64,000 nucleotides of DNA, taken from positions 868,001 to 932,000 of the forward strand of contig NZ_CP045119.1 in the NCBI RefSeq assembly GCF_011492945.1, given 5' to 3'. The position numbers were made by a program, and so were the translations under genes. The first letter of the stretch is position 1; each line of letters begins with the position of its first letter. This DNA is from Rubrobacter tropicus. GTDB taxonomy: Bacteria; Actinomycetota; Rubrobacteria; Rubrobacterales; Rubrobacteraceae. Below the pieces are notes generated by a model that had not been told where the DNA came from, did not search any database, and saw nothing but the letters and a program-made list of their open reading frames with translations. Below, piece after piece: positions 25,200 through 34,204 of this stretch.

Positions 25200-25450
25200 G
25201 CAGACTCCTGGCCTGACGGTTCCTGATGGCTTCGAGAGCCTCGAGACGATCCTCGAGGCCGCCGGCTCCGGCCCGGGGAACGCGGTCGAGGTCAACGCGT
25301 ACCTCTCGGACCGCACCCCCTTCGCGCAGTTCGACGCCGTCTTCAGGGAGTTCTTCGGCGACGGGCCGCCGGCCCGGACCATCGTGGGCTTCGGCCTGCC
25401 CGGTTTACTCGCCGGGATCGACCGCGTCGCCGTGCTCGAAGAGTCCCCGC
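25200..25450 (+). pseudogene. RidA/YjgF-like C-terminal remnant
   Basis: The plus frame reads SLETILEAAGSGPGNAVEVN, then AYLSDRTPFAQFDAVFREFF, GDGPPARTIVGFGLPG and IDRVAVLEE. This follows the second half of RidA enamine deaminases closely, including the ARTxVGF strand. The N-terminal half and a start codon with ribosome-binding site are missing, and the frame runs on into unrelated sequence. I read it as decayed. The surrounding 24980-25618 holds no other gene that I can support. Confidence 0.45.
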
Positions 25451-25618
25451 AGGTAGGAGTCCGGGGCCACCCTCACCGCGCTTCAGGGTTTGCGATGGCG
25501 CGCCTCGACCTCGACGGAGTTTTGCAGGGACGACACCTGCCTTCGGGTCTCGTGCCGGGCTCACTAATGATGGGGGCATAGAAGTAGAATCAAGTAGGGC
25601 TTAGAGAAAGGAGGTGCG

Positions 25619-27163
25619 GTGCGGGCTCTCGGTTGCGTCAGGTCGGCTCGCGCGACCCCGATGCGTCCGGAGACCCGGCGGCGATCGTCCGCGGGCGCGG
25701 CGCTACTCGCGTTGGCCGCGGTTTGCCTGCTCGCCGTCGGATGCGGCTTCCAGATCCGGTCCGTCCAACCCCCGGATCGCCCGAACGTGGTACTGATCCT
25801 GTCCGACGACCTCGACGTCGGCCTCTTGCAGAGGTACGGGGCGCGCTACCCCAACCTCGGGAAGCTGGCGGCAGGGGGTACGACCTTCGAGAACGCCTTC
25901 GTGACCGATCCTTTGTGCTGCCCCTCCCGGGCGACCACGTTGCGCGGCCAGTACGCCCACAACCATCGCATAGTCGGCAACTGGGCGCCGCAGGGCGGCG
26001 CGCGAAAGTTCCGGGATCTGGGGCATGAGCGCTCCACGGTCGCCTCCTGGCTGCGGGAGGAGGGCTACCGGACGGCCCTGGTCGGCAAGTACATGAACGA
26101 TTACCACGGGAACCGCGTGCCGGCGGGCTGGGACGATTGGTACGGGATAACCGGCGGCCACCTAAGCAACGACCTCAACCAGAACGGCAGGATCAGGCAC
26201 CACGACCCCGGGCGCCACCTCGACGACCTGCTCGCCGAAAAGGCGACCGCCTACGTGCGCAGCCCGCCAGACGACCCGGCGCCCTTCTTCATGTGGGTGG
26301 GCACCCGGGCGCCCCACGCCCCCGCAAACCCGGCCACCCGCCACGAGGGGACTTTCCCCGACGCCCGGCTGCCGCGGGCGCCCGCCTTCGACGAGGGGGA
26401 CGTCTCCGACAAGCCCGGCTGGGTGCGGGACAATCCGCCCCTGGGCCCCGACCAGGTCGCGTACATGGAAGAGCTTCACCGCAAACGACTCCAGTCCATG
26501 CTGGCCGTGGACGACATGATAGGCGACCTCTTCGACTCGCTGCGCGAGACGGGCGAGCTGGACAACACCTACGTCTTCTTCACCTCCGACAACGGCTGGC
26601 ACGCGGGGGAGCACCGGCTGACGACCGGCAAGTGGGCGGCCTACGAGGAGGACATCCGGGTGCCCCTGATGGTGCGCGGGCCCGGCGTGCCGGAGGGGGA
26701 GAAGCTCCCGCACATGGTCCTCAACAACGACCTCGCCCCGACCTTCGCCGACCTCGCGGGGGTCGACCCCCCGGGCTTCGTCGACGGCCGCTCGCTCGCG
26801 CCGCTTCTCGCGGACGACCCGCCTCCCGAAGAAGACTGGCGCCAGAGGTTCCTGGTCGAGGCCGCCCCCGAGCAAGAGAGCGGCGCGGTCCAGCCGCTCA
26901 GCGGCGACCCGGCGCCGGACGGCGGTCGACGCGCGCCTCCCAGCGGGGACTGGGGACGCCCCGGCTTCGAGGCCGTGAGGACCGGGGATCGCCTCTACGT
27001 CGAGTACGCGACCGGGGAGCGGGAGCTCTACGACCTGAAGGAGGACCCCCACCAGCTGAACAACCGCTACGGGAGGACTGACCCCGGGGCCCTCCGCCGG
27101 CTGGAAGGACGACTCGCGGCGTTACGGGATTGTTCGGGGGCGGGCTGCCGGGCGGCCGAGTAA
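25619..27163 (+). CDS. Sulfatase family lipoprotein
   Basis: 514 residues from GTG 25619, with AGGAGGT four bases upstream. A signal peptide ends in lipobox LLAVGC (C42). The alkaline-phosphatase-fold sulfatase domain begins PNVVLILSDDL, with metal-binding D63-D64. The formylglycine motif C-x-P-S-R is C100-R104 in DPLCCPSRATT, and DNGWHAGEH supplies further active-site residues. If C100 is converted to formylglycine the enzyme hydrolyses sulfate esters outside the cell. C-terminal LYDLKEDPHQLNN is typical. A type I sulfatase needs a maturase (FGE or anSME), which is not in the window. It sits alone. Confidence 0.92.
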   Translation: MRALGCVRSARATPMRPETRRRSSAGAALLALAAVCLLAVGCGFQIRSVQPPDRPNVVLILSDDLDVGLLQRYGARYPNLGKLAAGGTTFENAFVTDPLCCPSRATTLRGQYAHNHRIVGNWAPQGGARKFRDLGHERSTVASWLREEGYRTALVGKYMNDYHGNRVPAGWDDWYGITGGHLSNDLNQNGRIRHHDPGRHLDDLLAEKATAYVRSPPDDPAPFFMWVGTRAPHAPANPATRHEGTFPDARLPRAPAFDEGDVSDKPGWVRDNPPLGPDQVAYMEELHRKRLQSMLAVDDMIGDLFDSLRETGELDNTYVFFTSDNGWHAGEHRLTTGKWAAYEEDIRVPLMVRGPGVPEGEKLPHMVLNNDLAPTFADLAGVDPPGFVDGRSLAPLLADDPPPEEDWRQRFLVEAAPEQESGAVQPLSGDPAPDGGRRAPPSGDWGRPGFEAVRTGDRLYVEYATGERELYDLKEDPHQLNNRYGRTDPGALRRLEGRLAALRDCSGAGCRAAE

Positions 27164-27253
27164 AGGTCCGGCCTCGGCCCGGTGTTCGCGGTCGGCGAAC
27201 CCGGGAACGCTCCGGGGTTTCGCGGTTGCAGGATCGAGGAGGGCACGCCGCCC

Positions 27254-29194
27254 TTAGCCCGATACGGTCACCTCGATGACTCCGTCGGGAAACTCGGAGC
27301 GCAGCCAGTTCGAGTAGCCCCGGCCTTTCGTTTCCCCACAGCCCTTGAGATCCGCCGCCGTCTTCCCGGTCATCAGGGTGGGCACGGGCTTGGAAGCCCT
27401 TCCGGTGCCCTTAAGCAGCACGACGCCTTCGGCGTCCCGGGTTCCTTCGGCCCGGACGACCTCGAAGGCGCCGCTCTTTTGAAGGAGCGAGGGCAGGCCG
27501 AGGATACCGGGGAATTTGGAGCTGCCGGTGATCATCACGTAGTCGGAACCGGTCCGCTTTAGCTGATCCAGCAGGTTCGGCACGGACAGGGAGATGACCT
27601 CGCACCCGCCTTTCGTCTGGACCCAGACCGGCTCTGGCGGTATCCTGGAGATGGCGCCCTCGTCGGGGTCGCATTCCATCTGGATGTTGGGCTTCGACAC
27701 GCACGTCTCCTGGTCCAGCTTCAGGAACGTCCACTCGTGCCGCCCCCCATCCAGGTACGCCAGGTAGTTGCCCTGCGCCGGGTTGACGAGGATGAGCTCC
27801 CCTTCCGGCACGTGCCTGCTCGTCCAGTCGATCATCCCGGACGCCCGGGGCGCCACCGTATGTTGCCTGGACAACGTACCCGCGGGGTCCTCGGGCATCA
27901 TCGCCTGCACCGTCCGCACGGAGGCCACCACCACGAGGATCGCCAACGATACCGCAACCACCGCGCCGGCCACCCGCGCGGGGTGGCCGCGCCCGCGCCA
28001 CGCCGCCACGCCCGCGTCCGCGACGAGGGAGGCCAGGGCGCAGAAAAGCAACGCCTGGGCGACGAGAAATTGGCGCGGGTCCCATCCCATCACCACCACG
28101 AAGAGACAGACCGGCACCTGAAAGAGCAGCGCGAGCGCCAGCAGCCTCCACGGCCCATCCCGCTGGCACGACTTCCACACCGCGTACCCGGCGGTCGCCA
28201 GCAGCACGGGCACGACGAAGGCGGTGGGCGCCAGGGTACCGGCGAGGTAAAGCCCCATGGCCTCAAGGGAGGCTTCGGCCAACGCGGGTCCCGTGGTGGC
28301 GAGCATGAGGAAGGAGAGCGAGATGGTCCAGGCCACCATCAAGAACCACCCGGCCCACCGGCGCCGGCGCCCTCCGGCCAGGAAGAGGGTCATCCTCCCG
28401 GAGGCGTACGCCACGATGGCGAGCGCCAGGAGAGTCACGGCCGCCACCGAGACCGGGAGCTCCAGCGAGGGCGGCAGGCGGTCGAGAAGGTACACCTCCC
28501 CGGTGGCCGACCACCTCCAGAGCCACCACGGCAGGCACGCCAGGATCACGCCCAGGTAGTGCCAGAGCGCCGCTCGCAAGGGCCAGTCGAGCAGCAGAAG
28601 GGCGAGCAGGGCGAGTGGGATGTTGGCGAGCGCCGTCTCCTTGGTCAGTAAGGAGGCACCCAGAAGCAGCCCAGAGAGAAACGCGAGCGCGGGAGTGCCC
28701 CCTTTTATGGCCGCGAGCAGGGCCAGAAGCGTCAACAAGGTGAACGTCAGCAGCAAAGCGTCTATGTTGATCACGAACGCGGACTTCACGTTGAAACCGA
28801 AGAGGGCGAGCAGGGCGGCGGCGAGCAGGCCCGCGGGCGGACCAGAGAGGCGCTTCGCCAGAAAGTACGCCAGCAGCGGGTTGAGGAGCGCCGTCAGGCG
28901 CATCGCCCACACCAGGATCTCCGTGTCGCGCCCGAAGACGAGTATCAGGGAGCCGATCAGGGCCGGCAAAACGGGACCGTGGCCGCCGTTGTAGTTCGAG
29001 AGCCCGGCGAGGCTGTCGATTCCCCCACCGGAGGCGAGTTCGGAGCCGGCGAAGAGGTAGCGGGGGGCGTCCTTGCCCAGGACCGCCCAGGGCTGGTTTC
29101 CGAACCACAAGAGCGCGGGCACGGAGAGCACGGCGACGAGCGGGATGACCGCCAGATCCACCCAGCCGATAGTGGACGACTCGGTCTTACGCAA
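27254..29194 (-). CDS. Glycosyltransferase family 39/ArnT-like membrane protein
   Basis: 646 residues from TTG 29194. About 11-12 membrane helices fill residues 10-430, followed by an extracytoplasmic domain of some 200 residues with three or four cysteines. The first external loop carries the acidic motif GKDAPRYLFAGSEL and HGPVLPALIG, as in lipid-linked sugar transferases of the PMT/ArnT fold. It should move a sugar from a polyprenyl phosphate to a protein or lipid on the outer face. The start is uncertain: GGGGAGGAG lies about 20 bases upstream, too far for ideal spacing. Confidence 0.85.
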   Translation of the reverse strand: MRKTESSTIGWVDLAVIPLVAVLSVPALLWFGNQPWAVLGKDAPRYLFAGSELASGGGIDSLAGLSNYNGGHGPVLPALIGSLILVFGRDTEILVWAMRLTALLNPLLAYFLAKRLSGPPAGLLAAALLALFGFNVKSAFVINIDALLLTFTLLTLLALLAAIKGGTPALAFLSGLLLGASLLTKETALANIPLALLALLLLDWPLRAALWHYLGVILACLPWWLWRWSATGEVYLLDRLPPSLELPVSVAAVTLLALAIVAYASGRMTLFLAGGRRRRWAGWFLMVAWTISLSFLMLATTGPALAEASLEAMGLYLAGTLAPTAFVVPVLLATAGYAVWKSCQRDGPWRLLALALLFQVPVCLFVVVMGWDPRQFLVAQALLFCALASLVADAGVAAWRGRGHPARVAGAVVAVSLAILVVVASVRTVQAMMPEDPAGTLSRQHTVAPRASGMIDWTSRHVPEGELILVNPAQGNYLAYLDGGRHEWTFLKLDQETCVSKPNIQMECDPDEGAISRIPPEPVWVQTKGGCEVISLSVPNLLDQLKRTGSDYVMITGSSKFPGILGLPSLLQKSGAFEVVRAEGTRDAEGVVLLKGTGRASKPVPTLMTGKTAADLKGCGETKGRGYSNWLRSEFPDGVIEVTVSG

Positions 29195-29335
29195 CCAGAA
29201 CCCCGAAGCTCTCTCCTCCCCTGGCCCAGACGGGCCCGGAAACCGAACGCCCGACCACCCTCTCGTCGCGCCGCCCTGCCCGCGTTCGGGGCATTTTGCG
29301 GCCGTCGGAGGGTGCTTTCAACCGGCGGGTAGACC

Positions 29336-29370
29336 GCACCGTGTTGGGGGCACGCCTATCAACACGGTGC
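29336..29370. repeat. Perfect 11-bp inverted repeat
   Basis: GCACCGTGTTG (29336-29346) and CAACACGGTGC (29360-29370) around a 13-base loop, between the start of the GT39-like gene (29194, minus) and the end of the zinc-ribbon gene (29478, minus). No T-run on either side. Confidence 0.45.
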
Positions 29371-29477
29371 TACGCGGGAGTGTGACAACCGTACGCAACT
29401 GTAGCGGTATGCGCGCGGTGGGAAGACGTTTGGCCTTGGTGCTCCGCTCCCGCGGGGCGCCCATCGCGACTGCGCGC

Positions 29478-29693
29478 TCATCGTGGAGCGGGTTTGTGGT
29501 GGCGCGCCTCGACCTCCTGGTAGTTCCCGCATTCCGGGCAGGTAAAGGCGCGGACCTTTCTGGAACCGTATGCGGGGACTATGGTCGTCTTGTTGAAGTC
29601 GTAGACGAAGCCGCAGCTCTCGCACTTCTGGCGGAAGGTAACCACCGTGCCGCGCTCGTTTACTATCTTGCCGCCCGTCATCTCTATCGCCAA
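29478..29693 (-). CDS. Small zinc-ribbon protein
   Basis: 71 residues from TTG 29693, with GGAGG seven bases upstream; an ATG four codons later has no such site. Two CxxC pairs, CESC and CPEC, are separated by about 25 residues (KCESCGFVYDFNKTT and FTCPECGNYQEVE), the layout of a zinc ribbon. The function is unknown; nucleic-acid binding is common for such domains. It lies 36 bp downstream of the alpha/beta hydrolase gene on the same strand and is probably co-transcribed with it. Confidence 0.75.
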   Translation of the reverse strand: MAIEMTGGKIVNERGTVVTFRQKCESCGFVYDFNKTTIVPAYGSRKVRAFTCPECGNYQEVEARHHKPAPR

Positions 29694-29729
29694 GTCGTGC
29701 CTCCGGGAAGGATCTTCTACCCAACCCTC

Positions 29730-30587
29730 CTATTCTAAGCCCATGCGCCCGAATATCCCGGAGAGGAGCGGGCTTTCGGCGTCGAGAAAGCCGTCTATGA
29801 CGTCGTAGTGGTTCTTGCCGGACAAGACGAGGCGGTCGCCCGGCAGCCCCTTCGATTTCCAGGCCGCAAGATAATCCTCCGACTGGCGTTTGAACTCGTC
29901 GGTCTCGTCCCCGCCGTGGGCGACGAGCAGGGGAGGGGCGCTGTCCGGGAGGTGGAGGATCGGGCTGTTCCTCCTGACCTGATCCCACGTCAACTGCAGC
30001 TTCGGCTGGAGGAACGAGTAAGGAAACGGCGCGAGGTCGAAGAGCCCGCTGATGACGGTCGCGCTCTTGATGATGTCCGCGCGGAGCCCGTACTCGCCCT
30101 CCCAGTCCGTCGCGAGCAGCATGGCGACGAGATGCCCGCCGGCCGAGTGGCCCGCGACGTGGATGCGGTCGGGATCTCCGCCGAAGGTTTCGGCGTTTTC
30201 GAAGGTCCGGGCGAGGGCGGCGCGGGCCTGGCGTACGATCTCGTCTATCGTCACGTCGGGGCAAAGCGCGTAGTTCGGGACGACGGTCGCGACGCCCCGG
30301 GAGCCCGGACCGCGCGCGACGAAGCCGAACTCCCTGCTCGTCCGCGCCCGCCAGTACCCGCCGTGGACGTAGACGAGGACGGGGGCGTTCTCTCCCGCGG
30401 GATAAATGTCCACGTGCTCCGCGAGCGTGGGGCCGAAGGGGACGCGGAGGTCGTGGTCCCTCTCCGAGCGGAGCAGGTCGCTCTCCCGCTCGTAGAGGTC
30501 CGCGTAGAAGCCCGCGTTCGGGACCGTGCGCTCGGGGTCGTACTGCTCGTCCAACTCCTCCTGCGTGGCGAAGTTTCGGTACAGCAC
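29730..30587 (-). CDS. Alpha/beta hydrolase, arylformamidase (kynurenine formamidase)-like
   Basis: 285 residues from GTG 30587, chosen because GGGAGGTA sits 4-6 bases upstream; a frame upstream to 30614 exists. The N-terminus LYRNFATQEELDEQYDPERT is typical of the arylformamidase/esterase group. VYVHGGYWRA holds the oxyanion site, GHSAGGHL the nucleophile Ser, and SGKNHYDVID the catalytic His. No other kynurenine-pathway gene is nearby, so an esterase role is equally possible. It is cytoplasmic and has no signal peptide. Confidence 0.88.
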   Translation of the reverse strand: MLYRNFATQEELDEQYDPERTVPNAGFYADLYERESDLLRSERDHDLRVPFGPTLAEHVDIYPAGENAPVLVYVHGGYWRARTSREFGFVARGPGSRGVATVVPNYALCPDVTIDEIVRQARAALARTFENAETFGGDPDRIHVAGHSAGGHLVAMLLATDWEGEYGLRADIIKSATVISGLFDLAPFPYSFLQPKLQLTWDQVRRNSPILHLPDSAPPLLVAHGGDETDEFKRQSEDYLAAWKSKGLPGDRLVLSGKNHYDVIDGFLDAESPLLSGIFGRMGLE

Positions 30588-30589
30588 CG

Positions 30590-30862
30590 CTACCTCCCGA
30601 GCACCCTGCGCCACAACGGAGGCCGGGCGGCGGGTTCGGGCCCGGGACGGCCCTCCCTCTCACCAAGATGGGGAAGCCCGTGCTCGCGTCGGGTCGCGTT
30701 GCGGCCCTTGAGGACCTCCGGGTCCGTCTCCCAGTTCTCGCCCACCTCGCTACGCAACTGGTCCTCGATCCTTCCCAGGGGCTCGCCTTCGACGCCGCCG
30801 ATCTTCGCGGCCTCGTACTTTATGCCGAGCAGGAGGGAGTTCTTGTCTTCGATGACGTTCCC
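30590..30862 (-). pseudogene. Coding-like frame without start codon (remnant)
   Basis: Between the acyl-CoA dehydrogenase stop and the hydrolase start, one minus frame reads IEDKNSLLLGIKYEAAKIGG, then VEGEPLGRIEDQLRSEVGEN, then WETDPEVLKGRNATRREHGL. It ends at a TAG inside the ribosome-binding site of the hydrolase. Composition and GC3 look coding, but no ATG, GTG or TTG lies at the left end; the frame opens only inside the dehydrogenase gene. I do not recognise the family. It may be a 3' remnant or a gene with an unusual start. Confidence 0.35.
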
Positions 30863-30863
30863 C

Positions 30864-32105
30864 CTACGCGCCGTAGGACTGTTCGATGCCGGCGCGGCGT
30901 TCCTTTCTCAGCTCCAGCTTGGCGACGGAGGCGCGGTGGACCTCGTCCGGGCCGTCGGCGAGGCGGAGGATGCGCGACTCGGCCCAGAAGGCGGCCAGCG
31001 GGGTGTCGCCCGAGACGCCGGCCCCGCCGAAGGCCTGGATGGCGCGGTCGAGCACCCTCAGGGTTGCGTTGGGGGCCACCACCTTTATCTGGGCGATCTC
31101 CGAGCGGGCCTCCTTGTTGCCGACCGTGTCCATCATGTGGGCGGCCTTGAGGGTGAGGAGCCTGGCCTGTTCGATCTCCATCCTGGAGTCGGCGATCCAC
31201 TCCATGATCACGCCCTGCTCGGCGAGCGGTTTGCCGAACGCCTCGCGGCCCTTGACCCGCTCGCACATCAGCTCGATGGCCCTCTCTGCGACCCCGATCT
31301 GGCGCATGCAGTGGTGGATGCGCCCCGGACCGAGGCGCCCTTGCGCGATGGCGAAGCCCTTGCCCTCGTCCCAGATGATGTTCTCGGCCGGTACCCTCAC
31401 GTCTTCGAAGAGGATCTCCCCGTGCCCGTGCGGGGCCTCGTCGTAGCCGAAGACCGAGAGGGTGCGCTCTATCGTTACCCCTTCGGCATCCAGGGGGACC
31501 AGGATCATGGACTGCTGCTCGTAGCGCGGGGCCCCGGGGTCGGTCTTTCCCATGAGGATCGAGATCTTGCACCGCCGGTTTCCGGCCCCAGTCGACCACC
31601 ACTTGCGGCCGTTCACCACGTACTCGTCGCCACCGGAGGTGCGCTCTATCCTGGCCTGGATGTTCGTCGCGTCCGAGGAGGCGACGTCGGGCTCGGTCAT
31701 GCAGAAGGCCGACCGGATCTCACCATCGAGCAGCGGCTTGAGCCACCGCTCCTGCTGTTCGGGGCTTCCGTAGCGGGCGAGGACTTCCATGTTCCCGGTG
31801 TCGGGGGCGTTGCAGTTGAAGACCTCGGGGGCGATGAGGCTGCGGCCCATCACCTCGCACAGCGGCGCGTACTCGAGGTTCGAGAGCCCGGCGCCGTGCT
31901 CGGAGTCGGGCAAGAAGAGGTTCCAGAGGCCGGCCGACCTCGCCTTCTCCTTGAGCTCTTCCATGATAGGGGGCGTGCTCCAGCGGTCCCCGGAAGCTTC
32001 TAGCTGCTCGTGGTAAGTCTTCTCGTTCGGGTAGACGTGCTCCTCCATGAACGCCTCGAGAAGCTCCCGAAGCTCCAGAACCTTCTCGCTGTGATCGAAG
32101 TTCAT
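30864..32105 (-). CDS. Acyl-CoA dehydrogenase family protein (ACAD10/11-like)
   Basis: 413 residues. The N-terminal helical domain begins [20 protein letters not shown], and the middle beta-domain carries [15 protein letters not shown] and [12 protein letters not shown], where FAD and substrate bind. The C-terminal helices include [28 protein letters not shown] and ADGPDEVHR. This pattern fits the branch often named ACAD10/11 or acyl-CoA dehydrogenase-like. It oxidises acyl-CoA at C2-C3 with electrons to ETF. Its ATG overlaps the stop of the DapA-family gene by four bases, so the two are co-translated. Confidence 0.93.
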   Translation of the reverse strand: MNFDHSEKVLELRELLEAFMEEHVYPNEKTYHEQLEASGDRWSTPPIMEELKEKARSAGLWNLFLPDSEHGAGLSNLEYAPLCEVMGRSLIAPEVFNCNAPDTGNMEVLARYGSPEQQERWLKPLLDGEIRSAFCMTEPDVASSDATNIQARIERTSGGDEYVVNGRKWWSTGAGNRRCKISILMGKTDPGAPRYEQQSMILVPLDAEGVTIERTLSVFGYDEAPHGHGEILFEDVRVPAENIIWDEGKGFAIAQGRLGPGRIHHCMRQIGVAERAIELMCERVKGREAFGKPLAEQGVIMEWIADSRMEIEQARLLTLKAAHMMDTVGNKEARSEIAQIKVVAPNATLRVLDRAIQAFGGAGVSGDTPLAAFWAESRILRLADGPDEVHRASVAKLELRKERRAGIEQSYGA

Positions 32106-33013
32106 CCGGTGTCTCCTTCTGTCAGGCCGAGATACTCCACCAGGTCTTCCAGCTCGCGCAGGGTCTCGGCGTCCAGGGGCGGGGCGGGGGAACGGACGTG
32201 CGAAGAGGCGATAACGCGGCGCATCTTGAAGACCTCCTTGCGGATGCCCACGCCGCCGACGCCGAGCTGGGCCTCGAACCGGATCAGGGGCAGGTACCGG
32301 AAGAAGTGTTCCCGCGCCTCCATCTCCCTGCCCTTCGAGTAGAGGTAGTAGACCCGCACCAATATTTCGGGATAAGCAAACCCGGTCATTATGCCGATGG
32401 CTCCGCGGCCCAGTTCTTCGTAGAAGTACATCCCGCCGAGCCCGCCGAAGATACCGGCGCGTTTGTCCGCGCTCTCTATCCCGTTTGTGAGGGCCGAGAT
32501 CTTGATCGTAGTCGGCGCCTCCTCCAGTTTGACGTACCGGCAGTTCTGGACCTCGTTCATCACCCGCGAGATAAAGGCCGCGGGCATAACGACGCCCGTG
32601 TTGACCGGCTCGTCCTGAACCACGACCGGCACGGAGACGGACTCCGCCACCTCCCGGTAATGCTCGAAGACGAGCCCCAGGTTCTTGAGGTTGTTCGGCG
32701 GCGCTACCATGACCGCCGCCGCCCCGAGCCCCTCGGCCTCCCGCGCCCTCTCTACCGCGACCCGGGTCGCAGGAGCCGAGCAGCCAACGACGACCGGGGC
32801 CTTCCCGTCCGTGGCGGCGACGTAGCGCCCGGCGACGGCGGAGCGTTCGGCGTCGGTGAGCTTGTGGGCCTCGCCCATGATGCCGAGCGCCACGAGGCCG
32901 TCCACCCCGGAGTCCAGGTAGCGTTCGGTGAGGGCCTCAATACCTCCAGAGTCAACGTCCCCGGAGTCCGTGAACGGGGTAAGGGTGATGGGTAGGACGC
33001 CTTGGAGTGACAT
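32102..33013 (-). CDS. DapA/N-acetylneuraminate lyase family aldolase
   Basis: 303 residues, TIM barrel, starting [20 protein letters not shown]. The GxxGE-type motif is GIMGEAHKL and the Schiff-base lysine is K162 in RYVKLEEAP. The tyrosine motif of DapA and NAL (YNxP) reads QDEP here (133-136), so it is unlikely to be dihydrodipicolinate synthase. Some other pyruvate-type aldolase or dehydratase reaction is more likely. Coupled to the acyl-CoA dehydrogenase gene, it may feed a short degradation pathway. Divergent from the FAH-family gene, with 62 bp between starts. Confidence 0.88.
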   Translation of the reverse strand: MSLQGVLPITLTPFTDSGDVDSGGIEALTERYLDSGVDGLVALGIMGEAHKLTDAERSAVAGRYVAATDGKAPVVVGCSAPATRVAVERAREAEGLGAAAVMVAPPNNLKNLGLVFEHYREVAESVSVPVVVQDEPVNTGVVMPAAFISRVMNEVQNCRYVKLEEAPTTIKISALTNGIESADKRAGIFGGLGGMYFYEELGRGAIGIMTGFAYPEILVRVYYLYSKGREMEAREHFFRYLPLIRFEAQLGVGGVGIRKEVFKMRRVIASSHVRSPAPPLDAETLRELEDLVEYLGLTEGDTG

Positions 33014-33075
33014 GGTGGGCAGTATACAGGCGCCTTTTTCCTCCCGCGGCCCCGATGGGCTACCATGACGGGCTT

Positions 33076-33936
33076 ATGAGGCTGGCTTCGGCTGAGATCG
33101 GCGGCAACGAGGTGGCGTTCGCGGTGTGGGACGGCCGCGCCCTTCCGGTCGCCGAGGTCCCGGACCCGGACGGATGGCCCGCGGACCTTTTCTCCCTGAT
33201 AGAGAGCGGCAGGCTGGGCGGGTTGCGTCGCAGGTGGGACGGGCTCTCGGAGAGAGAGCTCGAAGACCTCGCCGGACGGACCATACCGGCCGGGGACCTG
33301 TCCTACGCTCCCCCGTATCGTCGTCCGCGCAAGATCTGGGGCATAGGCCTCAACTACGCCGAGCACGCCGGCGACCTCGACGAGGTATCGCCTTCGGAAG
33401 AACCGGCCAGCTTCATGCGCCCGGACACGACGATCATCGGGCCGGGGGACGCGATACTCCTCCCGGAGCAATCCCAAAGGGTGACGGCAGAGGCGGAGCT
33501 CGCGGTCGTCATAGGGCGGGAGGCGAGGAACATCACCGAAGGGGAGGCCCCGGCGTTCGTCGCGGGCTTCACGACCGTGCTGGACATGACGGCGGAGGAC
33601 ATCCTGCGAAAGAACCCCCGCTACCTGACGCGGGCCAAGAGCTTCGACACTTTCTTCTCCTTCGGCCCCGAACTCGTGACGCCCGACGAGATAGACGACA
33701 TAGGGGCCTTGGAGGTTGCCACGGTCCTGAACGGCGAGGTACTTCGCCGGAACACCGTCTCGAATATGACCTTCTCTCCGTGGTGGCTCGTCTCGTTCCA
33801 CTCCCGGATCATGCGCCTCCTGCCGGGCGACGTGATCTCGACCGGAACGCCGGGGGCCGTGGTCGTACGGGAGGGTGACGTGGCCGAGTGCCGAATAACC
33901 GGATTCAAGCCGCTTGCCAATCCCGTCGCCCGGTAG
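33076..33936 (+). CDS. Fumarylacetoacetate hydrolase family protein
   Basis: 286 residues from ATG 33076; the frame continues upstream but the ATG gives the natural N-terminus RLASAEIGGNEVAF. The FAH domain starts KIWGIGLNYAEHAGD, with metal ligands in AEAELAVVIG and later the KSFDTFFSFGPEL segment and GDVISTGTPGAV. The family hydrolyses or decarboxylates acylpyruvates and related 2-oxo acids with Mg or Mn. The divergent partner is a DapA-type aldolase, so both may act on the same 2-keto acid. A C-terminal fragment of a close paralogue lies at 35481-35606. Confidence 0.9.
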   Translation: MRLASAEIGGNEVAFAVWDGRALPVAEVPDPDGWPADLFSLIESGRLGGLRRRWDGLSERELEDLAGRTIPAGDLSYAPPYRRPRKIWGIGLNYAEHAGDLDEVSPSEEPASFMRPDTTIIGPGDAILLPEQSQRVTAEAELAVVIGREARNITEGEAPAFVAGFTTVLDMTAEDILRKNPRYLTRAKSFDTFFSFGPELVTPDEIDDIGALEVATVLNGEVLRRNTVSNMTFSPWWLVSFHSRIMRLLPGDVISTGTPGAVVVREGDVAECRITGFKPLANPVAR

Positions 33937-34027
33937 CCGAGCCGAGGCGTCAATCTTGCGTAGGGTTCTATCTCAAACAAGATCAACGTCGACCTTCGGC
34001 TCTTCTCCTACCATCCTTGCCACCTAC

Positions 34028-34168
34028 TCATGACGCGTCCGTATGTTGCCCCTGCGAGTGGGGGAAGGACCGCTCGTTGCGCAACCCGGGCGCCGCCCAA
34101 GAAAGCGCCACCAGGACCGCGATGAGGACCACGCATACCCGAAGCGGGACGTTCGCCGCGCCGACCAC
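34028..34168 (-). CDS. Possible small membrane protein, 46 residues
   Basis: GTG at 34168 with CGAGGCGC before it; the frame reads VVGAANVPLRVCVVLIAVLV, then ALSWAAPGLRNERSFP, and stops at 34028. One hydrophobic helix (VCVVLIAVLVALSWA) with a polar tail. It begins 37 bp after the lipoprotein gene on the same strand. No homologue recognised; small size makes it uncertain. Confidence 0.35.
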   Translation of the reverse strand: MVGAANVPLRVCVVLIAVLVALSWAAPGLRNERSFPHSQGQHTDAS

Positions 34169-34204
34169 GCGCCTCGGGACGGATGTTCCTTCGTCTTCGG
34201 GGGC

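Noticed and set aside
29808-32003. 731-codon plus-strand frame antisense to the hydrolase and acyl-CoA dehydrogenase genes
   Set aside because: Low-complexity translation without domains; both minus-strand genes are clear. It is a GC-bias shadow.
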